A stretch of 64,000 nt of DNA. Origin: CAIUGU01 sp965279735 (GTDB lineage: Bacteria; Pseudomonadota; Gammaproteobacteria; Steroidobacterales; Steroidobacteraceae). The translations under genes were made by a program, and so were the position numbers. How positions within the stretch are numbered: position 1 is the stretch's first letter; the number at the start of each line of letters is the position of its first letter. Under the pieces are notes generated by a model. That model saw only the letters and a program-made list of their open reading frames with translations. It searched no databases and was not told where the DNA came from. The DNA lies in the NCBI GenBank assembly GCA_965279735.1, contig OZ257260.1:2790001-2854000 (forward strand), read 5' to 3'. Below, in pieces: positions 18,205-26,642 of this stretch.

Positions 18205-18951
18205 GTGAACAAGGTTGTCCTGATCACTGGAGCAAGCCGCGGCATCGGCGCAGCAACAGCCCTCCTCGCAGGCAAACGCGGATATGCGGTCTGCGTCAAC
18301 TATCGCAGTAACCTCGTCGCAGCTCGCGAAGTCGTCAGCCAGATCGAAGCCGGCGGAGGCAAGGCAATGGCCGTGCAAGCAGATATCTCGATCGAGTCTG
18401 AAGTCGTTCGTCTGTTTGAAACCTGCGACATCTCCCTCGGCCCGGTGACCTCTCTGGTCAACAACGCCGGCATTCTGGAAATGCAGATGCGCGTGGAACA
18501 GATGGATGCAGCCCGACTGACCCGAATTCTCGCCACCAATGTCATCGGGTCTTTCCTCTGCGCGCGGGAAGCCATCAAGCGCATGTCCACCCGGCATGGC
18601 GGTCGCGGCGGTTCGATCGTGAATGTGTCATCTGCCGCCGCCCGCCTGGGATCAGCCAATGAGTACATCGACTATGCCGCCTCGAAGGGCGCCATCGACA
18701 CGATGACCATCGGGCTCGCGAAGGAAGTGGCTGCCGAAGGCATCCGCGTCAATGGGGTGAGACCCGGCATCATTGCGACGGGCCTGCATGCCAGTGGCGG
18801 AGAACCGAACCGCGTAGAGCGGCTCGCTGAATCGATTCCCCTCTTGCGCGGCGGAAAGTCCGAAGAAATTGCGCAGGCCATTCTCTGGCTACTTTCCGAT
18901 GAAGCCGGCTATACCACCGGCGCCCTGCTGGATGTCGCCGGCGGAAAATAA
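18205..18951 (+). CDS. Short-chain dehydrogenase/reductase (SDR)
   Basis: 248 residues from a GTG start with GAGGT upstream. The classical SDR parts are present: TGASRGIGAA (cofactor Rossmann motif, residues 8-17), NNAG (about 89-92), catalytic Ser in NVSSAAARLG, YAASK (catalytic Tyr/Lys) and RPGIIATGLHA. The Arg/Asn pair NYRSN after beta-2 favours NADPH. The sequence resembles glucose-1-dehydrogenase/FabG-like reductases; the substrate is unknown. It forms a pair with the aldo-keto reductase upstream. Confidence 0.92.
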   Translation: MNKVVLITGASRGIGAATALLAGKRGYAVCVNYRSNLVAAREVVSQIEAGGGKAMAVQADISIESEVVRLFETCDISLGPVTSLVNNAGILEMQMRVEQMDAARLTRILATNVIGSFLCAREAIKRMSTRHGGRGGSIVNVSSAAARLGSANEYIDYAASKGAIDTMTIGLAKEVAAEGIRVNGVRPGIIATGLHASGGEPNRVERLAESIPLLRGGKSEEIAQAILWLLSDEAGYTTGALLDVAGGK

Positions 18952-18960
18952 GAACCAAGG

Positions 18961-19251
18961 CTAGCCAGGCTGCGGGTCCGCGGGTGCTTCGATGCCGTCG
19001 TAGCGCTGCAGATGCCGTGACAATGCCTTGATCCGCGCGGCGATCTTGGGGTCGATCTCCGGATCAGGCGGCACTCTCGCAAGCACCTTGCCAGCGGCTT
19101 TGGGATTCCGCTCCACTTCGAGCAACCACTTGGGTTCCTCGGTCGCCATCAGGGTCAGGGTCAGCCGGGCGTTCTGCAACCGTTCCCGGATCTTGTCGAG
19201 TTCAACCGCTGCGAGCTTCCATTGCTCGTAAGTCATCTTCCGTATCACCAC
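18961..19251 (-). CDS. Hypothetical 96-residue protein
   Basis: Charged, mostly helical protein with no signal peptide and no family that I recognise. The start is unclear: GTG at 19251 or ATG at 19236 (MTYEQWKLAAVELDK), the latter lying 14 bases after GGGAGGGG. It is convergent to the SDR gene with only 9 bases between the stops. The composition (many Lys/Arg/Glu, PPDPEIDPKI linker) suggests a soluble, possibly nucleic-acid- or protein-binding factor, but nothing stronger can be said. Confidence 0.55.
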   Translation of the reverse strand: MVIRKMTYEQWKLAAVELDKIRERLQNARLTLTLMATEEPKWLLEVERNPKAAGKVLARVPPDPEIDPKIAARIKALSRHLQRYDGIEAPADPQPG

Positions 19252-19386
19252 CCCTCCCTGGGTATTCGATCTTCTGCTTCTTCAAGACGGGCGCGGACAA
19301 CAAATCCGCACCCCGAGGATCGAAGCTCGTTTCGATCATTCGGGGCGGCGCATTATAGACACGAAGCAGACCTGCGTCAGATTCAA

Positions 19387-19893
19387 TCAGCGCAGTTCCT
19401 CGATCGACAGCGTTGCCAGGCAGTTGGTGACATCGCTGAAAGCCACGTTCACCTTGTTCTTTGGCCGGGCAAACTCGAAGTGGCTGTAGCTGATCTCGCC
19501 GGTCTTCGAAGTCCAGTTTCGCGTGGGAGCGCCAAATTCGCGACTGACATCGGCTCTCGAGACACAGCCTGTAGCACGCGCGGCGACAGCGGGAAGAGTC
19601 AGGATCGCCTCGGAAGCCTTCTTTCCTGCTTTGGGCATCCACAGCAGTCCTTCAATGGTCGAGCCATCCTCAAGCTTCATGGCTCCTCCCCGGTAGGACA
19701 CCGCGCCATTACTTTCGCTTTTCTGCATCCCTATGCTCAATGCCCGCTCGATCTTGATCGAGGTAAACGGAACCGCCGATTCGAGCTGCGCCACCAGTTC
19801 GCCAAGGGAAGCGGCGGCATTGGCTGCGGTGGCCATGAGAACATTGCTTGCAAGGACAGCCACGAAGGCTTTCTTCAAGGGTTGACGGCTCAT
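19387..19893 (-). CDS. Exported hypothetical protein
   Basis: 168 residues from the ATG at 19893 (MSRQPLKKAFVAV); an ATG 24 bases upstream is an alternative. A signal peptide ends at about ATAANA-A. The mature part has repeated beta-like segments (AVSYRGGAMKLEDGSTIEG, GEISYSHFEFARPKNK) and two Cys (in GCVS and TNCLATLS) that may form a disulfide. No known family is recognised. It stands between the 96-residue hypothetical gene and the UspA gene, all leftward. Confidence 0.6.
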   Translation of the reverse strand: MSRQPLKKAFVAVLASNVLMATAANAAASLGELVAQLESAVPFTSIKIERALSIGMQKSESNGAVSYRGGAMKLEDGSTIEGLLWMPKAGKKASEAILTLPAVAARATGCVSRADVSREFGAPTRNWTSKTGEISYSHFEFARPKNKVNVAFSDVTNCLATLSIEELR

Positions 19894-20090
19894 CGGTTTT
19901 CCTGTTTCGGCGTTCATCTGTCGCTCCTTTATCCGGTCATTTCACCGCTTGCGAGCTTATCGCTGCAAGCAATCCGGGGTCGCTAATATGCCAGCGAGCA
20001 AAGGTCGGGGCCATACTGCGCCCCGCAATCGTGCTCAATAATGACGGCTATTTTAAAGACTGAAGAACTCTGGAACGAGTTCCCGGCTTT

Positions 20091-20654
20091 TCAAGGCTCG
20101 CGCCCTTCAACCTCATCCCGGACAACGAATTCATGTTCGGGATACTGGACGATCAGCACAGGGCAAGGCGCCTGGCGCAGGACTTTCTCCGTGACGCTGC
20201 CGGCAAGCAGGTGTTCGACGAATCCCAGCCGATGCTTGCCCATCACGATGAGTTCGACACCGAGTTCCACGGCACAAGCCACGATCTCGTAATCAGCCCC
20301 GTCCGGACCGGCGGATCTCAGCAGATATTCCGCGCGCGTCTCACGCTCTTCGTGCGGTTCGAGGAAACGACTCAGGCTTTCGCGGGCTGCATTCCTCATG
20401 ATGTCATCCCGATCGGGCTCGGAATCCGGTCCAGCTTCGGGCAACGCCTCCGGCATGAACGCCTCCATGACGCGTTCGGTCTCGATGGCGGCATCGAATT
20501 CCTTCGCGGGGAGGACATGGACCAGGAAAAGCTGCGCGCCAAACTGGCGTGCGAACGCAACGCCATATTTGACCGCGGCTTTCGAGGGCTCACCGAGATT
20601 GGTGGGAACGAGGATGCGCGTCAGTGCAAACAACTGTGCTCTCCCCGATGACAC
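20091..20654 (-). CDS. UspA family universal stress protein
   Basis: 187 residues, a single Usp domain. RILVPTNLGEPSKAAVKYG at the N-terminus is the beta-1/loop motif, and ELIVMGKHRLGFVEHLLAG followed by SVTEKVLRQAPCPVLIV is the C-terminal nucleotide-loop region. In ATP-binding Usp proteins this loop reads GxxGx9GS; here the second Gly is Arg, so ATP binding may be weak. An acidic insert (about 60-85, PEAGPDSEPDRDD) lengthens the chain over the usual 140-150 residues. Such proteins respond to starvation or redox stress. Confidence 0.87.
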   Translation of the reverse strand: MSSGRAQLFALTRILVPTNLGEPSKAAVKYGVAFARQFGAQLFLVHVLPAKEFDAAIETERVMEAFMPEALPEAGPDSEPDRDDIMRNAARESLSRFLEPHEERETRAEYLLRSAGPDGADYEIVACAVELGVELIVMGKHRLGFVEHLLAGSVTEKVLRQAPCPVLIVQYPEHEFVVRDEVEGREP

Positions 20655-20767
20655 GGACTGAAGTGATCTTCAGCGGGCAAATCATTGTCGCTGAATCGAG
20701 ACTGGTATGAACTTAAATTTCATTCATGCGTCAACGACGTGCAACATCGTTTCGTTGGAGTAGGATC

Positions 20768-20782
20768 GAAGAACGATTCTTC
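20768..20782. promoter_or_regulatory. Small palindrome upstream of a small gene
   Basis: GAAGAA and TTCTTC form a perfect 6-base-arm palindrome with a CGA spacer, 28 bases before the small ORF at 20810. It could be an operator; no matching regulator lies next to it. Confidence 0.3.
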
Positions 20783-20809
20783 AATCTGCATCACTCGAGG
20801 AATGCTGCT

Positions 20810-20992
20810 ATGCAAACAGAATTCCCACGCAACGAAACTCAGCCCAAGCAGGCAACGAGAAACGTCGCTGCGTGTGCACCCGCAGCATACGAAGCATCAC
20901 AGCTGAGCGACGACGACCTGGCGTTGATCGATCTGCGCTACGACCAGTTCATGGCGCAGGCAGAACTCGATCACCTGATGGAAGACCTCTGA
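20810..20992 (+). CDS. Hypothetical 60-residue acidic protein
   Basis: The ATG follows GAGGAATGCTGCT. The N-terminal half is polar and Ala/Gln-rich; the C-terminal half is an acidic helix (QLSDDDLALIDLRYDQFM, then ELDHLMEDL). There is no signal peptide and no family that I recognise. It is convergent to the next gene with a 2-base gap. Its codon use and clear start suggest a real small protein, possibly a regulator or antitoxin-like helper, but this is not supported further. Confidence 0.5.
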   Translation: MQTEFPRNETQPKQATRNVAACAPAAYEASQLSDDDLALIDLRYDQFMAQAELDHLMEDL

Positions 20993-20994
20993 GG

Positions 20995-21243
20995 TCAGTC
21001 GTCGCAGTTGATGCAGCCCAGACGCGGCGGCATCCCGATCTGTACCCGCCACGTATCGCTGGCTGCCTTGAGCTTGGGGACCATCGTCTCGATCGCCCGC
21101 CTTGCTTCCATGCAGGCAACCACTTGCGGTGAAGCAGTGAATGAAGACGTCTGGCGTTCGGCGACTTCTTCCGCCAGCAAATCAGCCAGGACTTCCAGAT
21201 TGTGGATGGTCCTTTCCATGAGCAATGCGGGTTCGTCGAACAT
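20995..21243 (-). CDS. Hypothetical 82-residue protein with C-terminal Cys pair
   Basis: The ATG at 21243 is chosen because GAGGC lies 7 bases upstream; a longer frame begins 24 bases earlier. The protein is a predicted helical hairpin (about residues 1-60) ending in GCINCDD, a CxxC pair that may bind metal or be redox-active. No family is recognised. It is likely co-transcribed with the 95-residue protein upstream (34 bases between them). Confidence 0.5.
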   Translation of the reverse strand: MFDEPALLMERTIHNLEVLADLLAEEVAERQTSSFTASPQVVACMEARRAIETMVPKLKAASDTWRVQIGMPPRLGCINCDD

Positions 21244-21276
21244 GAGAGCGCCTCGTTTCGAATTCACTGACAGCAG

Positions 21277-21564
21277 CTAGGCGCTGACCGGCTCGGCGAT
21301 GAGCGAGCCCGCAATCTCGAGCGCACCCGCCAGCGTTGCACAGTCCGCATGACTGGCCTCCGGCTTTTCCAGCACGCGCGCGATGGTGTCGCACACTTCA
21401 AAGAGTCGCGTACCGACGGGGTCGCTGGCGGACATCCGTACATCAGCCCCCTCATAAAGCCAGTCGCACAGGGACTCCAGCTGCAACCTGTCTGCTTCTG
21501 TCAGCAGGCAATTGTCGATGCGCTCAACCAGGCCTTCGTTCAACCAGCTTTGGGGTGTAGACAC
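21277..21564 (-). CDS. Hypothetical 95-residue protein
   Basis: GTG at 21564 follows GGAGATATTTCC; an ATG 21 bases upstream has no ribosome site. The product is soluble and helical (LNEGLVERIDNCLLTEADRL, LEIAGSLIAEP). No family is recognised. A TATAAC-like -10 box lies about 40 bases before the start, and the divergent GIY-YIG-like gene begins about 100 bases away, so the two share a control region. Confidence 0.5.
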   Translation of the reverse strand: MSTPQSWLNEGLVERIDNCLLTEADRLQLESLCDWLYEGADVRMSASDPVGTRLFEVCDTIARVLEKPEASHADCATLAGALEIAGSLIAEPVSA

Positions 21565-21660
21565 GGAAATATCTCCAGACGCCATGGCTGTATGGTTATA
21601 CAGTTACGGTTTTCAGCGCAATACTGGATACGGCAAGTGCCTGAACGGAGGCAAATTAAA

Positions 21661-22110
21661 GTGGAAAGTCCGCTCACCAGGCCGCAACTCACCCGATACG
21701 TCCGGACGCGGCTGGCATCGCATCTCTTCGATGAATCCGGCGTCGAGCCGCTGGGGACCGCCATCTATGGTCTGTCCGATCCCCGCGATATCCGCGACCT
21801 TCGTTACGTGGGCCAGACCCGCTCGCCCCGGTCGCGCTATCTGCAGCACCTCAGCACCGCACGCCTCTGGATGCCGGATGAAACACCCTGGTGGATCAGG
21901 GAGATCCGGCTGCGTCCTCTCTATGACTGGATTCGCATGCTCTATCAGGACGGACAACGTTTACCCGTCATGGTGGTGAGCGCCTGGATAGAAAAGCCTG
22001 CAGATGTGCTGAGTGCAGAACGGGCGCGGATCATGGAATGTCTCGGCGGCAGGATGAATCTGCTGAACATCGAGAGCGAAAGAACAGGAATGCAGGTCCC
22101 GCTGCTGTAG
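21661..22110 (+). CDS. GIY-YIG-like domain protein
   Basis: 149 residues from GTG at 21661, with ACGGAGGC 9 bases before. AIYGLSDPRDI and RYVGQTRSPRSRYLQHLS match the two halves of the GIY-YIG nuclease core (first motif here AIYG, second RYVGQT, then the catalytic-type Arg). The later helix with the metal-binding Glu could be the Glu in LSAERARIMEC. The family cuts DNA in repair, homing endonucleases and restriction. Next to small hypothetical genes, it could be a lone accessory nuclease. The match is short, so the call is moderate. Confidence 0.65.
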   Translation: MESPLTRPQLTRYVRTRLASHLFDESGVEPLGTAIYGLSDPRDIRDLRYVGQTRSPRSRYLQHLSTARLWMPDETPWWIREIRLRPLYDWIRMLYQDGQRLPVMVVSAWIEKPADVLSAERARIMECLGGRMNLLNIESERTGMQVPLL

Positions 22111-22122
22111 CGGAACAGGCCG

Positions 22123-22215
22123 CTACTGAAGCGGCTCGGGTCGCGGGTCCGGCTCGCCGGGGATGTCGGGTGGGGAGTCCGGAGGCGCAGGTTCAAAAGG
22201 ATTCGGGTTTTCCAT
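22123..22215 (-). CDS. Short proline-rich protein (30 residues)
   Basis: ATG at 22215 with GAGGAAGAGT directly before it. One third of the residues are Pro and many are acidic (PNPFEPAPPDSPPDIPGEP). Very short Pro/Asp/Glu-rich proteins of this look occur as unnamed genes in several gammaproteobacteria; no function is known. It lies convergent to the GIY-YIG-like gene and downstream of the Tat-exported esterase. Confidence 0.5.
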   Translation of the reverse strand: MENPNPFEPAPPDSPPDIPGEPDPRPEPLQ

Positions 22216-22343
22216 ACTCTTCCTCAAACACCAAGGCTTGAGGAAGAGTCGCAGCTTCGGTTTCCTTGAACCACTCCGGAAAGTCGCTCCGGCGAAGCCT
22301 CAATGGCTCCCTTCCTTGTAGGACATCGCCGATACGACGCTCA

Positions 22344-23417
22344 CTACGCCAGATGCTTCGCAAAAAAGTCCCGCGCCACGCCGAAGACGGGGCCGTTGTC
22401 TTCCCTTTGCTGTTCGCGACCACCTTGCGACTCCCGGACATCCATCCTGAAAGGCGCGGCGACATCATCAAGATCGTTGCGGTTGAAGAACGTGTGCTGC
22501 AAACCATCGACCAGCCGCAGCGTGACGTCGTTGCCTTGGGCAGCGAGTGCTTCATAGAGCATGACGCTCTGGGTGTGTGGCACGGTGTTGTCCGCAAGGC
22601 CGTGCATGATGAGGAAAGGTGGCGCGTTCTTCCTTGCGTACGTCACCGGATTCGCGGCCTTCGCTTTATCCGGCACTGACAGCACCGGCGCGCCCAGCAG
22701 ACGGGATTCCGGAGACTGGGGATCGTTGTGGCTCAGCGCAACGGATCGGGATCCCGGCGGCGGACCTCCCGCGGATTGAATGCCCGCCGTGGGCGCTACC
22801 TTTGCCAACGCAGGATGCAGTTGCTGCAAAGTCGCTTTTTCGGCCTCGACCTGTGCGTCCATCGCGAGGAAATCGGTGGGCCCATACGCGTCGAGCACAC
22901 ATTGCACGGCGCTCGATTGATCGGCGTTGCCCTCGCCTTCGAATGTTCCAGCAGGCGCCAGTCCGGCGATGGCTGCAAGCTGCCCGCCTGACGACGTTCC
23001 CCACAACCCGATCCGGTTGCCATTGAGTCCCTGCGCAGTCGCGTTGGCACGCAGCCAGCGCACGGCCGTCTTCACGTCTTCGACATGAGTGGGGAATATG
23101 ACGGAGGGCGTCAGGCGATAATCGATCGCCGCCATGGCGAAGCCCTGCTCAGCAAAAAAGCGCCTGAAGTCAGGTCCGGTCAACCGGGTTCCCGCAAACC
23201 AGCCGCCACCATGTACGAACACGATGACAGGCAACGGTCCTCGCGCTCCCTGGGGGACATAGAGATCAAGCAGCAGCTCTTTCCCGCCCGGTGACGCGTA
23301 TTCCAGCGTCTTCTTTTCGGATGGGAAGGGGCTCGCCGCACTCCAGCTTTGATTTGCAACCGTCAAGGCGGCCGCACCCAGCAGAAAGCGGCGCCTGTTT
23401 ACGCGCAGATCCGACAT
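22344..23417 (-). CDS. Tat-exported alpha/beta hydrolase (carboxylesterase-like)
   Basis: 357 residues. A twin-arginine signal (NRRRFLLGAAALT, residues 7-19) is followed by an alpha/beta-hydrolase of the BD-FAE/hormone-sensitive-lipase-like group: oxyanion motif HGGGW (69-73), nucleophile elbow GTSSGG (Ser142), acid region HGLADNTVP and catalytic His in LQHTFF. The C-terminal tail is unusually polar (RESQGGREQQREDNG). The family acts on carboxylesters, acetylated sugars or peptide-like esters; the substrate is unknown. It is a single leftward gene. Confidence 0.87.
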   Translation of the reverse strand: MSDLRVNRRRFLLGAAALTVANQSWSAASPFPSEKKTLEYASPGGKELLLDLYVPQGARGPLPVIVFVHGGGWFAGTRLTGPDFRRFFAEQGFAMAAIDYRLTPSVIFPTHVEDVKTAVRWLRANATAQGLNGNRIGLWGTSSGGQLAAIAGLAPAGTFEGEGNADQSSAVQCVLDAYGPTDFLAMDAQVEAEKATLQQLHPALAKVAPTAGIQSAGGPPPGSRSVALSHNDPQSPESRLLGAPVLSVPDKAKAANPVTYARKNAPPFLIMHGLADNTVPHTQSVMLYEALAAQGNDVTLRLVDGLQHTFFNRNDLDDVAAPFRMDVRESQGGREQQREDNGPVFGVARDFFAKHLA

Positions 23418-23530
23418 TGAAAGATCCCCCGGAAGTGAAGGCGGATATCGATCCGCTCGGACTTAATCTCTGGCCATTGAAGGCAGGAAGATCGTACCGG
23501 AATCCGGGGTCTTCGCGCTTGCCTGTCGCG

Positions 23531-25036
23531 TCACGCACTCCTGCGGGGCTGCATCCACTTCGGCAGCAGGTCGTACGGATTGAGGTCAGGCTCGGGCTTG
23601 AAATCGACCTTCAAGCCCGTCAGCTGCTGCTGGACAGAACCTTTGCGCCATCCATCGAACAGATCGGTAGCACCGCCAACATGCTTGCCACCGATGAATA
23701 TCTGCGGGAAGGTTTTGGCGCCTGTCCTGTCCGCGAGTGCAGCCCGGATCTTTCCACCCAGATCGCCCTTCTGGTACTCGACGGAATCGAGATCGATACT
23801 CCGGTAAGCGATGCCAAGCCGCGCAAACAGCTTGCGGACCGACCAGCAGAACTCACACCACTCCAGCGCAAACAACAGCACGGGTTCGTCGCGGACAAGT
23901 TCATTGACGAAGCGTTCCGCATCGGCGTCGATTTCAGGCGACGCAACTGCAGCTGCAGCAGGCGCTGGCGCAGGTGCAGGTGCAGGTGCCGGAGCATCGA
24001 AGCGATAGCCGGGGGTCGATCGCGACAACTCCAGTTCTTCGGCCGTCATGGCTTCGCCGATATGCTCGAACAACGGCGTGGTCATGTAGCGTTCGCCGGT
24101 ATCCGGCAACATGCACACTATGTTAGTACCCGGAGGTGAGCGTCTTGCGATGGTGAGGGCCGCTGCGAGTGTTGCGCCACTCGATGTCCCGACAAAGATC
24201 CCTTCCCGGCTCGCGAGCTCCCGCGCGAGACGCAGGGCATCAGTGCCTGCTACCGGCACGATCTCATCGATATGGCCAGCCGTGCGGGTGTCTTCGGTCA
24301 GGCGTGAAATGAAATCCGGCGCCCAGCCTTGCATCAGATGCGGACGAAAGTTCGGATGACTTGCCGCTGGCGCACCATTCGCTTTGCGTTGCTGGGGAAT
24401 GCCGCTAGCCAGTACCGGTGCATTGTCGGGCTCGGCCGCGATGATCTTCGTCTCGGGGCGCATCTGCTTCAGCACCCGTGAAACACCTTTCAGCGTGCCG
24501 CCCGTTCCGAATCCGGTGACCCAGTAGTCAAGCCGCTCGCCCGCAAAGTCGGCCAGGATTTCCTGCGCGGTCGTGCGCGAATGCACGTCGGCATTGGCTT
24601 CGTTCTCGAACTGACGGCAGAGATACCACCCGTGCGTCTCGGCCAGCTCAACAGCTTTCGCGAGCATGCCGCTGCCTTTCTCTGCAGCCGGCGTCAGCAC
24701 GACCTTCGCACCCAGAAACCGCAACAGCTTGCGCCGCTCGATGCTGAAGCTCTCCGCCATGGTCACCACCAGCGGATAACCCTTTTGCGCGCACACCATC
24801 GCAAGACCGATTCCGGTGTTGCCGCTGGTCGCCTCGATGACGGTCTGGCCTGGCTTGAGTTCGCCGGTCTGCTCCGCGCGCTCGATCATCGCGTAAGCCA
24901 TGCGGTCCTTGACCGAGCTCATGGGATTGAAGGACTCGACCTTCACCCAGACGTTGACGCCAGCCGGCGCCAGTTTGTTGAGCCTGACCAGCGGCGTGTT
25001 TCCAATGGTCTCGAGAATGTTTTCGTAACGGGCCAT
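23531..25036 (-). CDS. Cysteine synthase A fused to glutaredoxin
   Basis: 501 residues from the ATG at 25036 (GAGGAG upstream). Residues 1-320 are an O-acetylserine sulfhydrylase: PLP lysine K43 in SSVKDRM, ATSGNTGIGLA substrate loop, TGFGTGGTLKGV phosphate loop and GTSSGATLAAAL. An Ala-Pro repeat linker (about 345-365) leads to a glutaredoxin domain (about 380-460) with active-site CEFC (C394, C397), TFPQIFIGGKHVGG (cis-Pro and glutathione-binding region) and a short tail. OASS makes cysteine from O-acetylserine and sulfide in the cytoplasm. The glutaredoxin part could reduce a thiol/persulfide partner or the enzyme itself. The fusion is in one uninterrupted frame. Confidence 0.92.
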   Translation of the reverse strand: MARYENILETIGNTPLVRLNKLAPAGVNVWVKVESFNPMSSVKDRMAYAMIERAEQTGELKPGQTVIEATSGNTGIGLAMVCAQKGYPLVVTMAESFSIERRKLLRFLGAKVVLTPAAEKGSGMLAKAVELAETHGWYLCRQFENEANADVHSRTTAQEILADFAGERLDYWVTGFGTGGTLKGVSRVLKQMRPETKIIAAEPDNAPVLASGIPQQRKANGAPAASHPNFRPHLMQGWAPDFISRLTEDTRTAGHIDEIVPVAGTDALRLARELASREGIFVGTSSGATLAAALTIARRSPPGTNIVCMLPDTGERYMTTPLFEHIGEAMTAEELELSRSTPGYRFDAPAPAPAPAPAPAAAAVASPEIDADAERFVNELVRDEPVLLFALEWCEFCWSVRKLFARLGIAYRSIDLDSVEYQKGDLGGKIRAALADRTGAKTFPQIFIGGKHVGGATDLFDGWRKGSVQQQLTGLKVDFKPEPDLNPYDLLPKWMQPRRSA

Positions 25037-25068
25037 GTCAATTCTCCTCAGCCACGACAATCGTGGAA

Positions 25069-25503
25069 TCACTCCGGCAAAGTCAGTCCTGAACCACCCA
25101 TTTCCGCCGGCAGATCCTTCATCTTCGGCAACCCGTCGTGGAGACGCAGCTTCGTCTCCTGGTAGTGGACGTGAACGCCCGCCTGGTACGGAAAGTCAGG
25201 GATGGTGGCGGCATACACATCGATCAGACTCCAGGCCGGATGATCGGTAAAGAGATGCCCGCCGCAGGTCTTGCACCATTTCCGGTAACTGCGGGGTGTC
25301 TTGTTGTAGGTGCCGATGTTGTCGGCGCCCCGGGTGATCGTGACGGCCTCCGGATTCCACAACGTGAAGGCGTTGACGGGGCCTGCCGACCAGCTCCGGC
25401 ACGATTCGCAATGGCAGTACCCCATTCCAGCGGGCGTGCCGCTGACCGTGAATTGGACCGCGCCGCAGAAGCAGCCGCCCTTGTAGCTATTCCCGTTCCC
25501 CAT
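25069..25503 (-). CDS. GFA family (glutathione-dependent formaldehyde-activating-like) protein
   Basis: 144 residues, a single Mss4-like zinc fold. CFCGAVQF, CHCESCRSWS and CKTCGGHLF are the three conserved zinc/glutathione motifs. It ends 32 bases upstream of the CysK-Grx start, in the same direction, so the two may form a thiol-related operon. The family includes Gfa, once proposed to speed S-hydroxymethylglutathione formation, and CENP-V-like proteins; the function of most members is unknown. Confidence 0.87.
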   Translation of the reverse strand: MGNGNSYKGGCFCGAVQFTVSGTPAGMGYCHCESCRSWSAGPVNAFTLWNPEAVTITRGADNIGTYNKTPRSYRKWCKTCGGHLFTDHPAWSLIDVYAATIPDFPYQAGVHVHYQETKLRLHDGLPKMKDLPAEMGGSGLTLPE

Positions 25504-25644
25504 GATGTTCTCCTTTCCAGGTTGGGCTGAGCGACCCGATGCGCTGCAGCGAGGGCGGGAAGTATCCGCGGCTGCTAGTGGACCGGCTATGACCGATCCT
25601 CCGCCGGTTTTGCGCGAGCCGCCGGATCTGCTATTAATTCAGTC

Positions 25645-26619
25645 ATGGACGCCCTCTCCGATGTGCTGCATGTACTGCGTTTGTCGGGCGCCATCTTTCT
25701 GGATGCCGAATTCACTGCACCCTGGTGCATCAGCTCCAATTCCCACCAGCCCATGGCGGGGGAAGAACACATCGTGTTTTTTCACTGGCTGATCGCCGGC
25801 AATTGCAAGGCGCGCCTCGCGACAGGCGGCGACACCATGGATCTGGCCGCTGGCGACCTGTTGCTGGTTGCCAACGACGAAACCCATCTCATGGGCAGCG
25901 ATCTGCATGCCAGGCCAAAAGACTCCCGGGAACTCGTCATACCGGGTGCGCAGGGTGGTCTCGTTCGCATCGATCACGGCGGCGGTGGCGAGATGACACG
26001 TTTCGTCTGCGGATTTCTCGCCTGCGACAGACGTTTGTGTCGTCCCGTGCTTGAATCGTTGCCGGGCATGCTTCGCATCCCGTTCGGCGACGATCCGACG
26101 GCTGCGTGGTTCAAGAGCCTGTTGCGGGTAGGCGCGGAAGAAACTTCGTCACCCCGTCCCGGCAGTGCCAGCGTGCTCGCCAGACTTTCGGAACTGCTGT
26201 TCGTCGAAGCCTTGCGCCGTCATATAGATTCCATGCCACCCGGGCAGACGGGTTGGCTCGCAGGGTTGCGCGATCGCTTCGTCGGCAAGGCTCTGACACT
26301 CATGCACCAGAGTCCAGGCAAGGGCTGGACCGTAGACGCGCTGGCGAGCGAAGCGGGCCTGTCACGATCCGCCCTGGCAGAACGGTTCACCGAGTTGCTC
26401 GGCCAGCCCCCGATGCAATACCTGACACGGTGGCGCCTGACCGTGGCTGCTCAACGACTGCGTTCAGAGGGTGCAACGCTGGCATCCGTTTCTGAACAGA
26501 TCGGCTACGACTCGGAAGCCGCGTTCAATCGCGCGTTCAAGCGTGAATTCGGCATGCCACCCGCCACGTGGCGCAAGACGCTTGGCGCCAGAAATACCAT
26601 TCTGGAGTCGTTGCCCTGA
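25645..26619 (+). CDS. AraC family regulator with cupin N-terminus
   Basis: 324 residues. An N-terminal cupin-like sensor domain (about 1-180, LDAEFTAPWC, LRGHC-like metal region replaced by CKARLATGGD and DLAAGDLLLV) precedes an HTH_18 domain (about 215-315; LASEAGLSRSALAERFTELLG and VSEQIGYDSEAAFNRAFKREFG). The domain order matches the RCS/AraC cupin_6 group, in which effectors are often aldehydes or aromatic compounds. It is divergent from the GFA gene and convergent to the metallo-beta-lactamase gene. Confidence 0.9.
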   Translation: MDALSDVLHVLRLSGAIFLDAEFTAPWCISSNSHQPMAGEEHIVFFHWLIAGNCKARLATGGDTMDLAAGDLLLVANDETHLMGSDLHARPKDSRELVIPGAQGGLVRIDHGGGGEMTRFVCGFLACDRRLCRPVLESLPGMLRIPFGDDPTAAWFKSLLRVGAEETSSPRPGSASVLARLSELLFVEALRRHIDSMPPGQTGWLAGLRDRFVGKALTLMHQSPGKGWTVDALASEAGLSRSALAERFTELLGQPPMQYLTRWRLTVAAQRLRSEGATLASVSEQIGYDSEAAFNRAFKREFGMPPATWRKTLGARNTILESLP

Positions 26620-26642
26620 GCCAGGGGCAGGATCACTGAACT

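Noticed and set aside
22193..22303. Possible 36-residue ORF on the minus strand overlapping the Pro-rich small gene
   Set aside because: It uses a TTG start and its coding bias is not clearly different from chance; kept only as part of a finding.
23934..24008. Ala-Pro codon repeat (gca/ggt runs) as a microsatellite-like feature
   Set aside because: It is simply the coding sequence of the Ala-Pro linker in the CysK-Grx protein.
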